Assembly: GCA_900618795.1 (NCBI GenBank)
Contig: UYJD01000019.1
Span: forward strand, 327,987-391,986
Direction of reading: 5' to 3'
From: Cyanodermella asteris
Lineage: Eukaryota; Ascomycota; Lecanoromycetes; Ostropales; Stictidaceae
Length of the DNA: 64,000 nucleotides
Below are positions 11,219-23,500 of this stretch, in pieces. The position numbers and the translations under genes were made by a program. Positions within the stretch are counted from its first letter, which is position 1; every line of letters begins with the position of its first letter. The notes below the pieces were generated by a model. It saw only the letters and a list, made by a program, of their open reading frames with translations, ran no database searches and was not told where the DNA came from.

Positions 11219-12446
11219 ATGCACTTCGCCAAATCTGCTCTTGCTGCTCTCGTCTCGGTCCTCTACATCGCTGGCGGTGTACGTGCCGATGACTGCGATG
11301 ACGGCCCTTTCGATTCCCACCGCTACATGGGCTACCCCGGTAGACCGACACACTTCTGCGATACCAAGTGGAAGTCAGGCGCCGTCGTGACCGGTATGGA
11401 AGTGTGGGCCACCGCCTGGCAGATCAAGGGTATCAGACTCGAGTTCTCCGACACGACCGAAGCCATGCAGGGTCAAAAGGATGGCGACCGCCACGATATC
11501 ATTCGTTGGGATGCCAAGGACAAACTGACCGCGCTCAAGCTTGCGGTCAACTATGCTGGCGATGCGCTTGGTCTTGTGCACGTCGAGGTCAATGGCAAGA
11601 CTCTGGACGTTCGTTCCGACACGGGCAGCTTCGATGGAGACAGCTTTGATGTCGCTTCTGGGTACCTGCTGGGCCACTCGGGTGACGGGGGCGCTATGAT
11701 CACAAACTGGACTCCTCTTTTCATGGGCATCTCGACTGGCAAAGCTGAGATTGTCGACATCAAGTTCGACGACGACCTGGATACGATCAACAAGCAACAG
11801 AAGTAAGTGTCGTCGCCATTTGATGGAAGCAACCTCGAGACTGACGCACTAAAGGGGCATCGAACACGCGACCTTGGTTGAGCTCTACATCAAGAACAGC
11901 AGCCCCGTCACAAACACAACCGACAACGACCAAGGCTGGGAATTCGACGGCCAACACGAAGTCAAATTTTCCTCCACCTTCTCCTCCACCACCGAACAAG
12001 TCTTCAGTATGTCCGAAGCCTTCACCATCGGCGCCAAAATCGGCATCCCCGAAGTCGCCGACGTTGAAGTTTCCTCGACAACCACGTTCGGCTTCCAAAT
12101 GTCGCAGAGCTCGACGTCTGAATTTGGCAAGGAATACACTATGACCGTCGGTGATAAACAGAGCTCGCTCGACGGTGGCTCGAGGCTCAAGCCGGGCCAC
12201 GCGCTGTACTGTACCACAACCGCCGTTTCGGGGACCTACGATGGCGGATACAAGTCTACGGTCAGGATCACGGTCAAGGGTAAGCAGTATGACTTGATCC
12301 AACCGGGCACGTTTGAGGGCGTTTCGTGGATTCATGGGTCGACTGATTGTAAGGATATGCTCTTGAAGGATATTCCTGGTGATGCCAAGGATAGAGTCAA
12401 GGAGGCCAAGGATACTGTCAAGCGAGCAGTGGCCTTTGTCGGGTAG
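11219..12446 (+). CDS. Secreted lectin-like / aerolysin-type pore-forming protein
   Basis: Two exons, 11219-11802 and 11855-12446, joined over a 52-nt intron (GTAAGT ... AAAG), encode 391 residues. Residues 1-23 form a signal peptide ending GGVRA. Residues about 30-190 look like a jacalin-type beta-prism: GAVVTGMEVWA, IKGIRLEFSDT, a WDAKDKLTALKL segment, and VASGYLLGHSGDGG. Residues about 195-365 look like the aerolysin/ETX-MTX2 pore-forming region: a long strand-rich part with Ser/Thr alternating with hydrophobic residues (for example EVKFSSTFSSTTEQVFSMS, VEVSSTTTFGF) and a late GTFEGVSW strand. The tail (from about 367) is a Lys/Asp-rich amphipathic helix. In known families the lectin part binds glycans and the aerolysin part oligomerises into a beta-barrel. 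The gene is intact. Its target (competitors, grazers or a host) cannot be inferred. The aerolysin assignment is firmer than the jacalin one. Confidence 0.72.
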
Positions 12447-14557
12447 TGGAGTGCTTGGTTGATTGCTTTTTGGAGATGTTTCATTGGCATGTGAGCGATG
12501 GCCGGGTGTCTCAGATCACATTTCTTTCTTACGGACGGGATTTCGCAAAGAGAGTCCGTTCCGACTTGGCGGTGTCAGGTATGGAGGAGGGTATTCGGGT
12601 GTCTCTCGAGCCTCTACAGCCAGTTTCAAGGATTCGAGTCCGGACAATAAATGCCTCTCATTTGTCTCATTGCCCAATTGGAAACTCGTACCGGTGCTGG
12701 CGTCAAGACCGAAGGTCCTCATGCTCGCGTTTGTCTGTTACGACGCTCGTGAACGAGGAAAAAAAGGAGAAGCCAATCATAGACTGTCGCCTCGGGAACC
12801 TGGCCTGGTTGAATTGACATGAGCTTTCATTGTATTTCCGCCAAGGTAATACATTTATTTGTATCTGCAGCGATTCAGTTCAAGTCGGCCAACATCGGTA
12901 ATCACCACCGACCCGGTGGAACGAGGTCTCTGCCGGGGTCCTGCCTGCTTCGACATCTGCCTCATGCCATATAGCTGTTGAAGTCACGATGTCGCTAACT
13001 TTCTGCATACGTGCTTCAATACTTGCCTGGGTACTTGCCAAGGTGCTTGGCTACCGGTCTTGTTTCCTGCCGCCTTGCCAGCAAGTACCTACTAAGTAGA
13101 GAAACCGCCCTACGTAAGCAGGCGTTCGACATGCATCAATACGTGCCGTCTCGTGCACCAGCTGTCGCAGCTCTCACTTGCTCAAACCAGACACTTCGAA
13201 GTCGGAAGACCCGACAGCTGTTTCCGATGTGGTCGGTCTTGATCTGTGACATTTGAAACCAAATCGGTTATGACCTCAGAAGCGTTCGAGCAATAAAAGA
13301 GGGTTCCCGCGATTGTGGAAAGCTTCCGTCGTTTGGGCGTACGTATCGTCAAGCACTCCGAATTTTGCTCTATTGACTACGAGGATAGCTCCGACTTTGA
13401 TGGCTTTGCAGACGGTCGGAGATGAGCGATGACGACCCTAGTCAATTGAGGCGGCGACTGCCGAGCAACAGCCCCATCTCCTTCCAGCGGTCCTGAGCGG
13501 TGTCTTGGACAAGTATCAGAAGCATCGCGAAGATGGGGTGCAACAAGCGCTGATCCGCCCACGATTACGTCCAGAAGCTCCCTGTCGGCCCAACCGCCCC
13601 GATCCTGCAAGATGGTGGAGATTTGGATCAGATCGCGCGGCTAGATGTGTGCAATTTCACATGATTGGTGGTGTTTATGCCGGACAGCTGTCGGCGAACC
13701 GCTCGACTTGACCGAATCGAGCTGACTGTAGTCTGCTTTCGCTCTAGCCCTCAAGACCTTCAGCTCTCCAACGCCTTTCCTCTGCACGCCACGTCTGCAC
13801 ACTCCACCAGCTTCATGCTCATAGGTTTGTAAACCCCGCCCTTATCGGAAAACATTGCTCATGCTCGCCAGAATTGACTTTGGCGCTGTCTCATCGTGCA
13901 GCGAGCTCGACCACGGCTTCCGACGAGCTTGCAGAAGTGCGTTCTTGCTGATCGACTGTCCCAACAGCTCTCCTACGTCGCCGGACGGCTTTGCGATCGC
14001 TTTGTGTAGCGTTCATCGGAGCGCGCGCAAGCAGTCGTGAGAATGATGAAATGTGATTGCAGTGCAATTGAGCTGCCCGGCTGTCGGCTCTCTGCGTTTT
14101 TGACCATGTCGCATTCTGTACTTTCTCTAGCTTGCAAAAATGAGCTCTTTGCTGTGGAGCTTGCTGGTGCTGCCTGATCAGAACTGTTTTGTGCTCGCCA
14201 GCCTCGCGAGACATGCCATCTTGTCCAGTCTAGGCTTGACGCCATCAACCCTGGGATGCACAAGCGAGGTGTGACACTCGTGATTGGTGTGTATTCACTC
14301 GAGCTCGTTCGGATGAGCATTCTTGGCTCCGTTACTCTGCATTGGCTATTTGTTCATGTCGATCTAAAGCTTGCGAGCCGGGATATAGTAGTCGATAAGC
14401 TGCAGGGCTTGCTCTCCCATGTCTCTCCTCTACTTGTGATTCCGCCTTTTCATCCCTTCTCGAGGCGTTAGAGCTTGTGTCGAGGTAAGCGACCGAGCAG
14501 AGGAGAAGCTGTCGTCTGCTGTCATTGTGCTCGAAGTCAGAGAGCACTGCCGGCGAG
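12447..14557. other. Intergenic region upstream of the giant gene
   Basis: About 2.1 kb with only short, incoherent open frames. It holds a short 12-bp minisatellite (13006-13053) and, at about 14405-14470, a pyrimidine-rich tract typical of fungal promoters, some 90-150 bp before the start of the giant gene. No tRNA, rRNA or transposon sequence was recognised. Confidence 0.45.
13006..13053 (+). repeat. 12-bp minisatellite, four units
   Basis: Four degenerate 12-bp units, the clearest being GGTACTTGCCAA and GGTGCTTGGCTA. A related piece in opposite orientation (CAAGTACCTACTAAGTAG) follows at 13082-13099. The unit belongs to the same family as the arrays at 39121-39204 and 44281-44412. Confidence 0.6.
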
Positions 14558-17500
14558 ATGGCGGCCATTTATGAATACTTCAGCAAATATGCAGCGGGGT
14601 CGCCCGCTGTTGCTGTTGTATCTCAGTTCAGCGATGGGCAGGTACGTGATGATTTTAATGCACGAATACATCTGCTCGAATACACGAGAAAGATGTCCTT
14701 GTCGCAACGCAATATTGGGAATCGGTCACCGATTGGCTTTGTGCCCTTCGGATACCTCAAGCATGGAGCTAACATCTACTTCTCCTACAGATTCAGGTTA
14801 CTGCCCAGGCAACATATGCTGCTCCCGCTGCCATTCAAACCTACGTCGAAGGGCTCGCCGCAAACCCTACTGTGTCCCGCGCCCTTGAAGACATCGCGAC
14901 AAACACAGTGCTGAAAGCTGCGGTCGCTTCCTACCACTCCTTCAAAACAGGTGGCGCCTTTCAGCCAGATGGTTGGCGGACTGAAGTCAGCGGAGCCGTT
15001 GCTAATATCCTTGCCACCGAACCAGCCGGTTTCCGACAGATAATAACCAGTGTCAACAATGCCATCGAATCTATAGAAAGGCAGACCACCACAGCTGCTG
15101 CTGCTCTCGCGTCCCAATCTTCGGCTACATCTACGTCCAACGTAAATGGTACTGCTACAACCGGACACGGCGGTGGCCTCAGCGAAGGTGCCAAGATTGG
15201 TATCGGCGTTGGCGTTGGCGTCGGCGTACCTATTCTCATCGCTATCATCGTCTTGATCCTGGTCTTCTGTTGCCGCAAAGGTGCCGGCTTTTTTGGCATT
15301 GGCGGCAAGAAATCTGTCGCAGCTGGTGCAGGAGCCGCCGACGGCGAAGCTGGTCAGCCCATGGCCCAGGCCGGCGGTCCCATTGCTGGTTCTTCTGGTC
15401 CATATAGTGGCACTGCTTCATCATCAGAGGCTGCCGCAGCCGGTGGTGCTACTGGCGCCGGACTCGGCTACGGAGCAGGGCAATCTGCTGGTGGAACAGG
15501 AGGCTATAATGCCACCAATCGAGGTCTTGCTGGAAATGCGGCTTCAGGAGGTGCATCTTCTGCTGGTCAATACGGTGCTTCATCGGGCTCCGGCTCTCAC
15601 GGATTGGCAGCTGCTGGAGCCGGAGCGGCTGCTGGTCTCGCCGGTGGCTACGGAGCTTCCAAAGCGGTTGCAGGCTATTCATCCGGTCAAAACGCGTCAA
15701 ATACCGCCACGGCTGGTCAAAACTCTTCTAACACTGCTTACGGTCCTGGCGTCCAAGGCGACAATTCGACTGCGTATGGCTCCGGAGCTAGTGGCACAGC
15801 GTCAAATGCGTACGGTTCTGGATCTCGTGGCTTAGAAGGTGCCGCTGCTGGTGCCGCTGCTGGCCTTGCTGGCGGGTATGATGCCTCCAAGCTTGCTTCT
15901 GGCTCGTCGTCCGGTCAAACTGGGAATGCTGGAGGCTCAAGCTCTACTGCTTATGGCAACAACTCCTCTGGGACAGAAGGCATAAATTCTGGTCGCTCTG
16001 AGCTAGCCGGATCCTACACTGCTTATGGCAACGGTTCCGGCCTTGCTGGAGCACAGTCCACGACCGGTGCAGGATCCTCGGGCACGACAGGCTCTGGTGC
16101 TGATGCCTCAGAGTTGGCCGACTCTTCCACTCTGCGAACCGCTGATGGCACTCCACTTGGTCAATACTTTGCCAGTGCGGGAGTTGGGGCTGCTGCTGGC
16201 GGCCTTGCTGTTGGTGCAGTTAAGAAATCCGATGATCCGCAAGCTGCTAACAGATCCTCGGCCTCGCAATCTGCTCACGGAAACACCACGAAGCCGGATG
16301 GTGTCGATTCTTCGCTAGGACAGGGTAAGACTGCAACCGGCCCTACGACTGGCGACAATGCTATGAACTCTAGCACATCGAAGATGACAACCGGGACCAC
16401 GAATGGCTCAAAAATTGGTCAAAATGTCACCAGCTCGGCGCCGACGGACAACTCTGGTTTCTCCGACTCAGGACTATCCAAGTCTTTGGCCACTGGAGCA
16501 GCTGCAGAAACCGCCTTGGGATACGCTGGTGCGCACGCTAATTCTGGCACTGATGAAAAGAAAGGACAACCTGGAGCAATTGATTCGACCTCGAAGACCA
16601 CAACGGGCCCGACTCAAGACCAGACTAAACCAGCCAACGACGCGTCCGTCGCTTCTGCCAACGAACTAAGCTCCGGCACAGCCAGATCGAAGGCTGCCAA
16701 TATTGCCAAGGGATCTGCTTTCGATGAGGATCTCGACTCTGCCAATGCTACTGGTAAGAACGCAAACGTAAACACCGGAACTCCCGTCCTTGACAGCACA
16801 ACGGCATCGAAGTTCACCAACGGCTCGACTATTGGCCAAAACTCTCCGGTTCCTGGTGTTGGTACTGCTCGGAGGTCGACTGCTGGAGCAGCAAGGCTCG
16901 ATGGTTCATCATCTTCTAAGACTGCGACTGCCGATTCCTCCACCGGTAAACGCGGTTCTCTCGCCGGTATTGCAGCTGGACTCGGATTTGGTGGTCTTGT
17001 TTCCTCTCTCTCAAAGAAGCGAGGCTCAAAAGCAGACACATCTGACATAGACACCTCAGATGAAGCAGGCAAAGCCACTGCCAAAGACGTACAGAGCGGC
17101 TCTTCGAAGGTTGACTCAAAGGCAGCAAGCAACGCGAACACTAAGATCATCAATGGCGAGAAAGCACAGTCTGGAAATGCTCAAGTTTTGACTCAACCGA
17201 AAACTACCCCAGCTGACATTGGTAACACTGGCAAATCGAGAGACATTGGTCTGAACGGTGATCAGCTCAGTAGCGAGTCTAAGATCGCTGCAGGCGTTGG
17301 TGCACCTCTAGCTGAGTCTACCTACTCTACCTGGCGCTCAGAAACAGGTGACGCTCCTACAATTCCACAAGGCGCGACTACGGCCAGCTCCGGAATCTTG
17401 AACGTCAAAGACCTCGAAGAACCCGAAATTAAGAGCACTAACGCGTCCGGAGCCGATGCACAAGTCGGTGAATATCCTACGCAACAGGTCGATAGTACTT

Positions 17501-20500
17501 CTGCTTTGTCTCAGAAGAATACCTTCAGTGGTGCTACGCCTACTTTAGCATCCGCCAGCTCCCAGCCTGAGTCATCGACTATCGTTTCTTCGAAGGGGGA
17601 CGCGCTCGTCACGTCGCCGCAAACCGCCCAAAACTCGGACATCAAGACCTCGAAGACGGCGCAACCATCCGCCCTGCAGACTGTTGAAAGAGATGCTCCC
17701 CAATCGACCACGGCTACAACCGGTAACTCGGCTCCCGTCAGCTCCACAACCACAAGTCAGAAAGCGACTGTACCAACGACATTGGGTTCTGTGGACGGCA
17801 CCTCGTCCCAAGGTAAGAGTATCATAAATGGTTCCACAGCAAAGGCTCCCATCGGATCTGATCCTGCGACCACCCAGTCTCCCTCACTGACTCAATCCGG
17901 CTCATCCTCCATGGTTTATTACATAATAATCAACGGTCTCAAGCGCGCGGTCTCTCGCGACGAATACGAGAGGTACATTGCCGAGCAAGATGGCACCACC
18001 GTCCGCCAGATCACTACATCGGATGGCGTTCAGATCGCTGGCAGTCCCTCTGCCGTCGAGTCCATGAACAAGAATGAGCTCACTACTGGAGGAGCACGCT
18101 CCACTGGCTCTGCTGAACCCACGGAAGCTACATTTGGAAAAACCTACTACATTGTCGTCAAAGGTGTTAAGCGTGCAGTCTCCCGTGACGAATATGAGCA
18201 TCATGTCGCTCAGCAGGGTCCCACCACGGTCCGCCAGATCACTACATCGGAGGGAGCTCAGATCGCGGGCACTTCATCGGCTATCGACTCCACGAATAAG
18301 GAAAAGCTCACTACCGAAGAGGTACGCTCCACAGACTCTTCCGAGCTGACCGAGGCTGAACGTATTGCTCTGGCATCGTCGGTTCCTGTCCTTGGAATCA
18401 CTGCCGGCGCCATCGGAGCATCTGCAATCTCCAACAAGCCTGATAACAAGGATGCGAAGACCACTGAGGCTACTTCCAAGCAAGCTACGAAGCCGGAGAT
18501 TGGCGCCCCAGTGGAGTCATCTACGTCAATAGGCCAGTCACGAATTCCGAAATTGTTTGGATCTAGCAAGTCTACAACGTCAAAGGCTAAGGATGCACCA
18601 GCAGTCGTTTCCGCTTCACATGCCGCCAAAGACGCACCAGTAGTCGAAGGAAATGCACCAGCGACTACAAGCGGCAGAAGGTCATCAGGACTCTTCGGCA
18701 TCGGCAGGTCTGCCACTTCGAAGAAGCAAGTTGTTCCGACCGAAGGCAAGGAACCTGACAATATCGATAAGGCTCCTGTTGTCTCCGACCAGGACAGCGC
18801 CACAGTCACGACCGGCAAGAGGTTTTCTGGGATCTTCGGTTCGAGCAAGTCGATCTCGAAAAAGAGCAAGGACACACCTACCAACGGGATCGAGTCCAAG
18901 GCACCCGAGACGATTCAGGCCGCTTCTGAGAAGGAGGCTGCCACTGTCTACAAGATTGTTGACCCTCAGACAGCTAACAATGCTCCTATCGCCTCTGAAT
19001 CCCCGTCGACGACCGGCGAACGACATGCAGCCATCATCACTTCAAGCAATTCGACGACTTCCGCGAGCAAAGACACGCCAACCAGCGGCTCCGCCTCCCA
19101 AGAAATTACTGCCACCGAAGCCTCCCCCGAAAGTGCTGCGAAGTCTACGATCAAGACTGTTGAACCTCAGACTGGCGAAGACGGTGCTATCGTCCCCGAA
19201 AAGGAGACGTCGTCGACGGCTGGTAAGAGGTTCTCTGGTATTTTTGGATCTGGCAAGTCGAGCACGACGAAGAGCAAGGATAAGGATATACGCGCGAACG
19301 GTTCTGCCTCCAAGAAGATTGACACTACTGAGGCTCCCCGTCAGACAGGTCCACTGACTGCTGCCAAGAACATCGAGCCGCAGACAACCGAGAACATTTC
19401 TGCTGGTCCCGAGAAGGAGACTCCACTTACCGCCGGGAAAAGGCTCTCTGGAATCTTTGGGTCGAGCAAATCAACGTCTACAAAGACCAAAGATATTCCT
19501 GCGACAGCTCCTGCGAACAAGGAGATCGACGATTCTGAGGTGTCGACTGTCAAGGACTCGAAGGCTGCCTCGTCGGGCCAGAGATCTGGTGTGTTCGGCA
19601 CAGCTCTGTCTTCCGTTGGGCTTGGTAGTTCCAAGTCCAGGTCTTCCAAGGACAAGGAAACCACCAAAGATGGGCCAGCTGGTGGAGCAGTCAACTCAAT
19701 CTCTGAAGGCGCCAGCGTCGACAAAGCCCCTGCAGCACCCACTTCTTCGGTCGTCAAGACCCAGAATCCTACAAATGAGCCTTTGCGATCTGGCACAAAT
19801 ACCATTGGTCAATCTAAACTGCCTTTACCCGCCCCGACAGCAACGAAGACTGCGCAGCCCGTTCCAATCATCCCCAGTGAAGCATCTGTTAACGTGAGCG
19901 CGCCGGCAGGTAAAAATAAGGAATCCTCACGATCAGCCACTGGAAGGACTCAGCAAGTTCCTCTCGAGCAATCTGTTCCTACTATTGGCTCCGTCGTGTC
20001 TGATAAGGTTGATCTTGATAAGCTTCAGCCGACAGCTGGACAGAACTCCACCATGATAAGGCACGATTCGAGCACCCCGGTCGCTTTATACCCCGTTGGT
20101 CAAGTTCAGTCTGTCCCCTCGATGACCTCCAGTTCCACAGTTGAGGACAAATTGCAGAATCAAGGAAAGACCATCTCGCCGCAACAGTTCACTACCTCTA
20201 CCGGCCCAAAGACTGAATTTTCTGTGGATCCTTCAACTCAAGATGCTTCCACCGCCGGTTCAGCCTCAAAGGTTACAGAATCGGCAACCGTGCAGAGGGA
20301 ACTCAACTCTAACCTGACAACCACCGACGGCAAGCCGACTGTTGTCGAGCGAGGTGTTCTGACTGGTCAACCCGTTCCTGCAGAAGACTCGACTGCCGTG
20401 CCAGTTCCCACGGCTCAGGGCACTACTCAGCTCGCGGATAGGGAAACGAGCGCACCTGTGGTGGCACCAGCTACAACCGCGTCGACTACAACTGAGCTAG

Positions 20501-23500
20501 GTACCCAACCAGGTGTTCAGACTACTCTTCAGTCGACTACCCAGCCAACTATTCAGGATACTGTGGCTTCAGGTAGTACGGTTCCGACCACCAAGGCTCC
20601 AACGACCGCAGTTCCAATGACTGCGGCTCCTTCGACGGCGATTCCACGCCAGGTAGCCGAGCCTTTGGTCGGTGAGCCGGCAGGTAAGAAGCGCGAAGGT
20701 GTCACTGAGACTCTGGCCTCATCGCAGCCCGAAACTACGAAGTCCGTTAAGCCAGTCAATGCTACCAATGCTACGTCGTCTGGATTTGACGTTCCACTTT
20801 CTGCGATCACTACCGGCAGTCAAGGTTCGGCTCCGGTTCACGAGACGGGAAGTGTCTCACAAGTCAGGCCGGCTCAGTCGTCCACAGAAGCTAACGTCAC
20901 TCGCTCTGTTGCGACTGACAAGCCATCTTCCAGCGGGCTCGATGTCCCCCTTTCGGCTATCTCGACAGGCGTTGCGCCAAAGCCTTCCACGCAGCCTTCG
21001 TCCGAAGCGATTGAGGATTCAATCAAAGTGTCTTCGGTTCCGAATGTCGAGGCTCCCAAGGACACGGCTGCCGTTGACAAGTCTACCTCGAATGCTACTA
21101 GCGATCTCTCAAGTACTCCTCAGGCCAGCAAAGTCGATGCTACAACTCCAACGGGTAAAACAAAGGCATCATTTGTTCCCACAACGTCTTCCCTTGACAC
21201 CGACATAGCACCAACGACAGACCACACCACTTTTCCAGGCTCGTTCCCCAGCGACACGAACTTAGCATCTACTCAGACGTCTTCTACCGAGGCGCCCCGT
21301 TCGCCAGCACCGATCGACATTACTGACAACAGAGCCTCCATCGTAACTATTGGTTCTAGCCCATCTGAAAGCTCTCCGTGGAGCCCGACCAGCAACACGT
21401 TCAGTCTTCCTGGCGATCGTTCGAGCGCAAGCAGCGACGAAACTCAACCTTCGACTGTCGCTAACAGTCCCTTGAAGCTCTCATCTTACTTGGCTGGCGC
21501 CGCTGGCGTCCTTGGCATGACTGGAATCGCCGCTGCCATTTCTGGAGAGCATGAGCACGATGAGGACGCCAGCGAAAAGAAACAGGTGCCGGAGCCAAAG
21601 GCTGCCGAACAAATTGGAACCGACACTGTTCGAAGCTCAAAGGACGTGTCTGCATCGCTCAGCTCTGAACGTACGATCCCAGCCGAAGAAACACGATCAA
21701 GCAAGGCTGTCAGTCCAGAGGCACCTTCTGCGGAAAGCCCTAAGACCGTGGTTCCTACGCCGGCTGTCGCCGGGTCAGGGCAAGGCACGACGACAACCGA
21801 AAAGCAGCAGTCACCAGATGGCAAGGATATCAAGACCGTTCGTGATGAACCATTTGCCCAAAGTACGAAGGATGTGACTGCATCGTCTAGCTCTGAGGTT
21901 GGAACGCCGGGCCAAGTCACACAGATCAACCAGGTTCTTACCCCTGAAGCACCCTCTGAGGAATCTCCAAAGCCCCCTGTCCCCAGCAAGCCAAATGTCA
22001 CTGAACTTCAGCCCGGTGAAACCCTCGTCGCCGGCAGATCTGAACCCGTGTCCACCACTTCAGAGATTTCTCCTGACGCAACCTCCGCGGAAAGCTCTAA
22101 GACTACCGTCCCAAGCAAGCCTGGCGTCAAACAATCACAGACCGGCGAAGTTCCAGCCACTATTGGAACAGGTTCCGTGCCAACGAGCTCAAAGCCGACA
22201 TCAGGCCAAGCAGTAGAGGCAAGAGCTGCACCAAAACTCGAGACCGATCCGTTCGCATTCTATGGAAAGACAGGCTTCACAAGCGCCCGGTCAAGCAGCA
22301 GCAAGCCTGTTGACCTGGTTCCGGCTTCGACTGATCGTGTTACTGCAATCTCTTCCGGGCCAAATGCAGCCCCCAGGATTGATTCTGTGACGGAATATAA
22401 ACCAGAGGCGTTCCAGGGCATTTCGACGCCGGCAAAAGAAGGCCCCAAGGGCGATGAAGCTTCTTCGAGCGATAACGCGGCTACTTCGTTGCAGTCGCAA
22501 CCGAAATCAGCCGCTGCGACAGCCGGCAAGGCTTTGGACAACATTGCTCCTTCTAAGAACACCACCTCAGCGCTGAATGAGCCTGCAGTCAGGGCTAACT
22601 CTGGTGTTACACCTGCTTCTCTTGCTGAAAAGGTCACCCCATCAGCTCCAGCACAGACCCTACAAGTCGAGCATTTCGAATCTACTTCTTCTGAAACGAG
22701 TGGTGTCACAACCTGGAAGGCGATTCAACCAGACTCTTACACGGCCGACGAGGCCACGAATGTGACGAGCCCGTCCGCCGAGACTACACAACTGCAAAAG
22801 ACGATTGTTTCGAAGGCCATCGAGCAGCAAATCGTCTCTGACTCCCCGCTGACTGATGCGAGCGCTGGAAAAGCCATCAAAATCGACCACTACGACTCCA
22901 CGTCTCCGGAAGGCACAGGCGTGGCGACCTGGAGGGCTGTCAACACAAGCGAGGCAAGTGGCACCGCAGAAGAGTCTAAGGAGAACGTCACTGTTCGCGG
23001 TGCCGGCGAGACTGGAACAACTATCAAGAAGCTTGCTCAAGGAGTTGAGTCTGGTGAGTTGAACCTGAAGTCACGAGAAGTAATCACTTCAGATGAACAA
23101 GCAAACATCTCGGTCCCGAAATCTGGCAAGTTGGTACAGCAGCAGCCAACCACTTTCGAGTCCCACAAGGTTCATGTTCCTGAAGACCAGCAAGAAACTA
23201 CTGCAGCCAAGACAACCCTCTATAACGAGCAGCGGGACCAAGCTCCTGTGGAGCACAAGGTCGTTTCCTCGGACAACGCAGGCGCGTCCGGCATTGACAC
23301 GAAGGAAGTTATTGACGCAACGTCTGCCACTCAGGAGGATGTGAACCTTAAAGATCTCAAATCAACACTCCCTAAGAGCGAATACGAGCAGCTGACTGCA
23401 GGCACTCGCCAAGTCTTGACCTCCGACAAGCAGCCCGGCAACGAGACCATCCTTCATGGTAGCTCGAACCTGGCGCCTGAATTTATGGACCAGCAATCCC

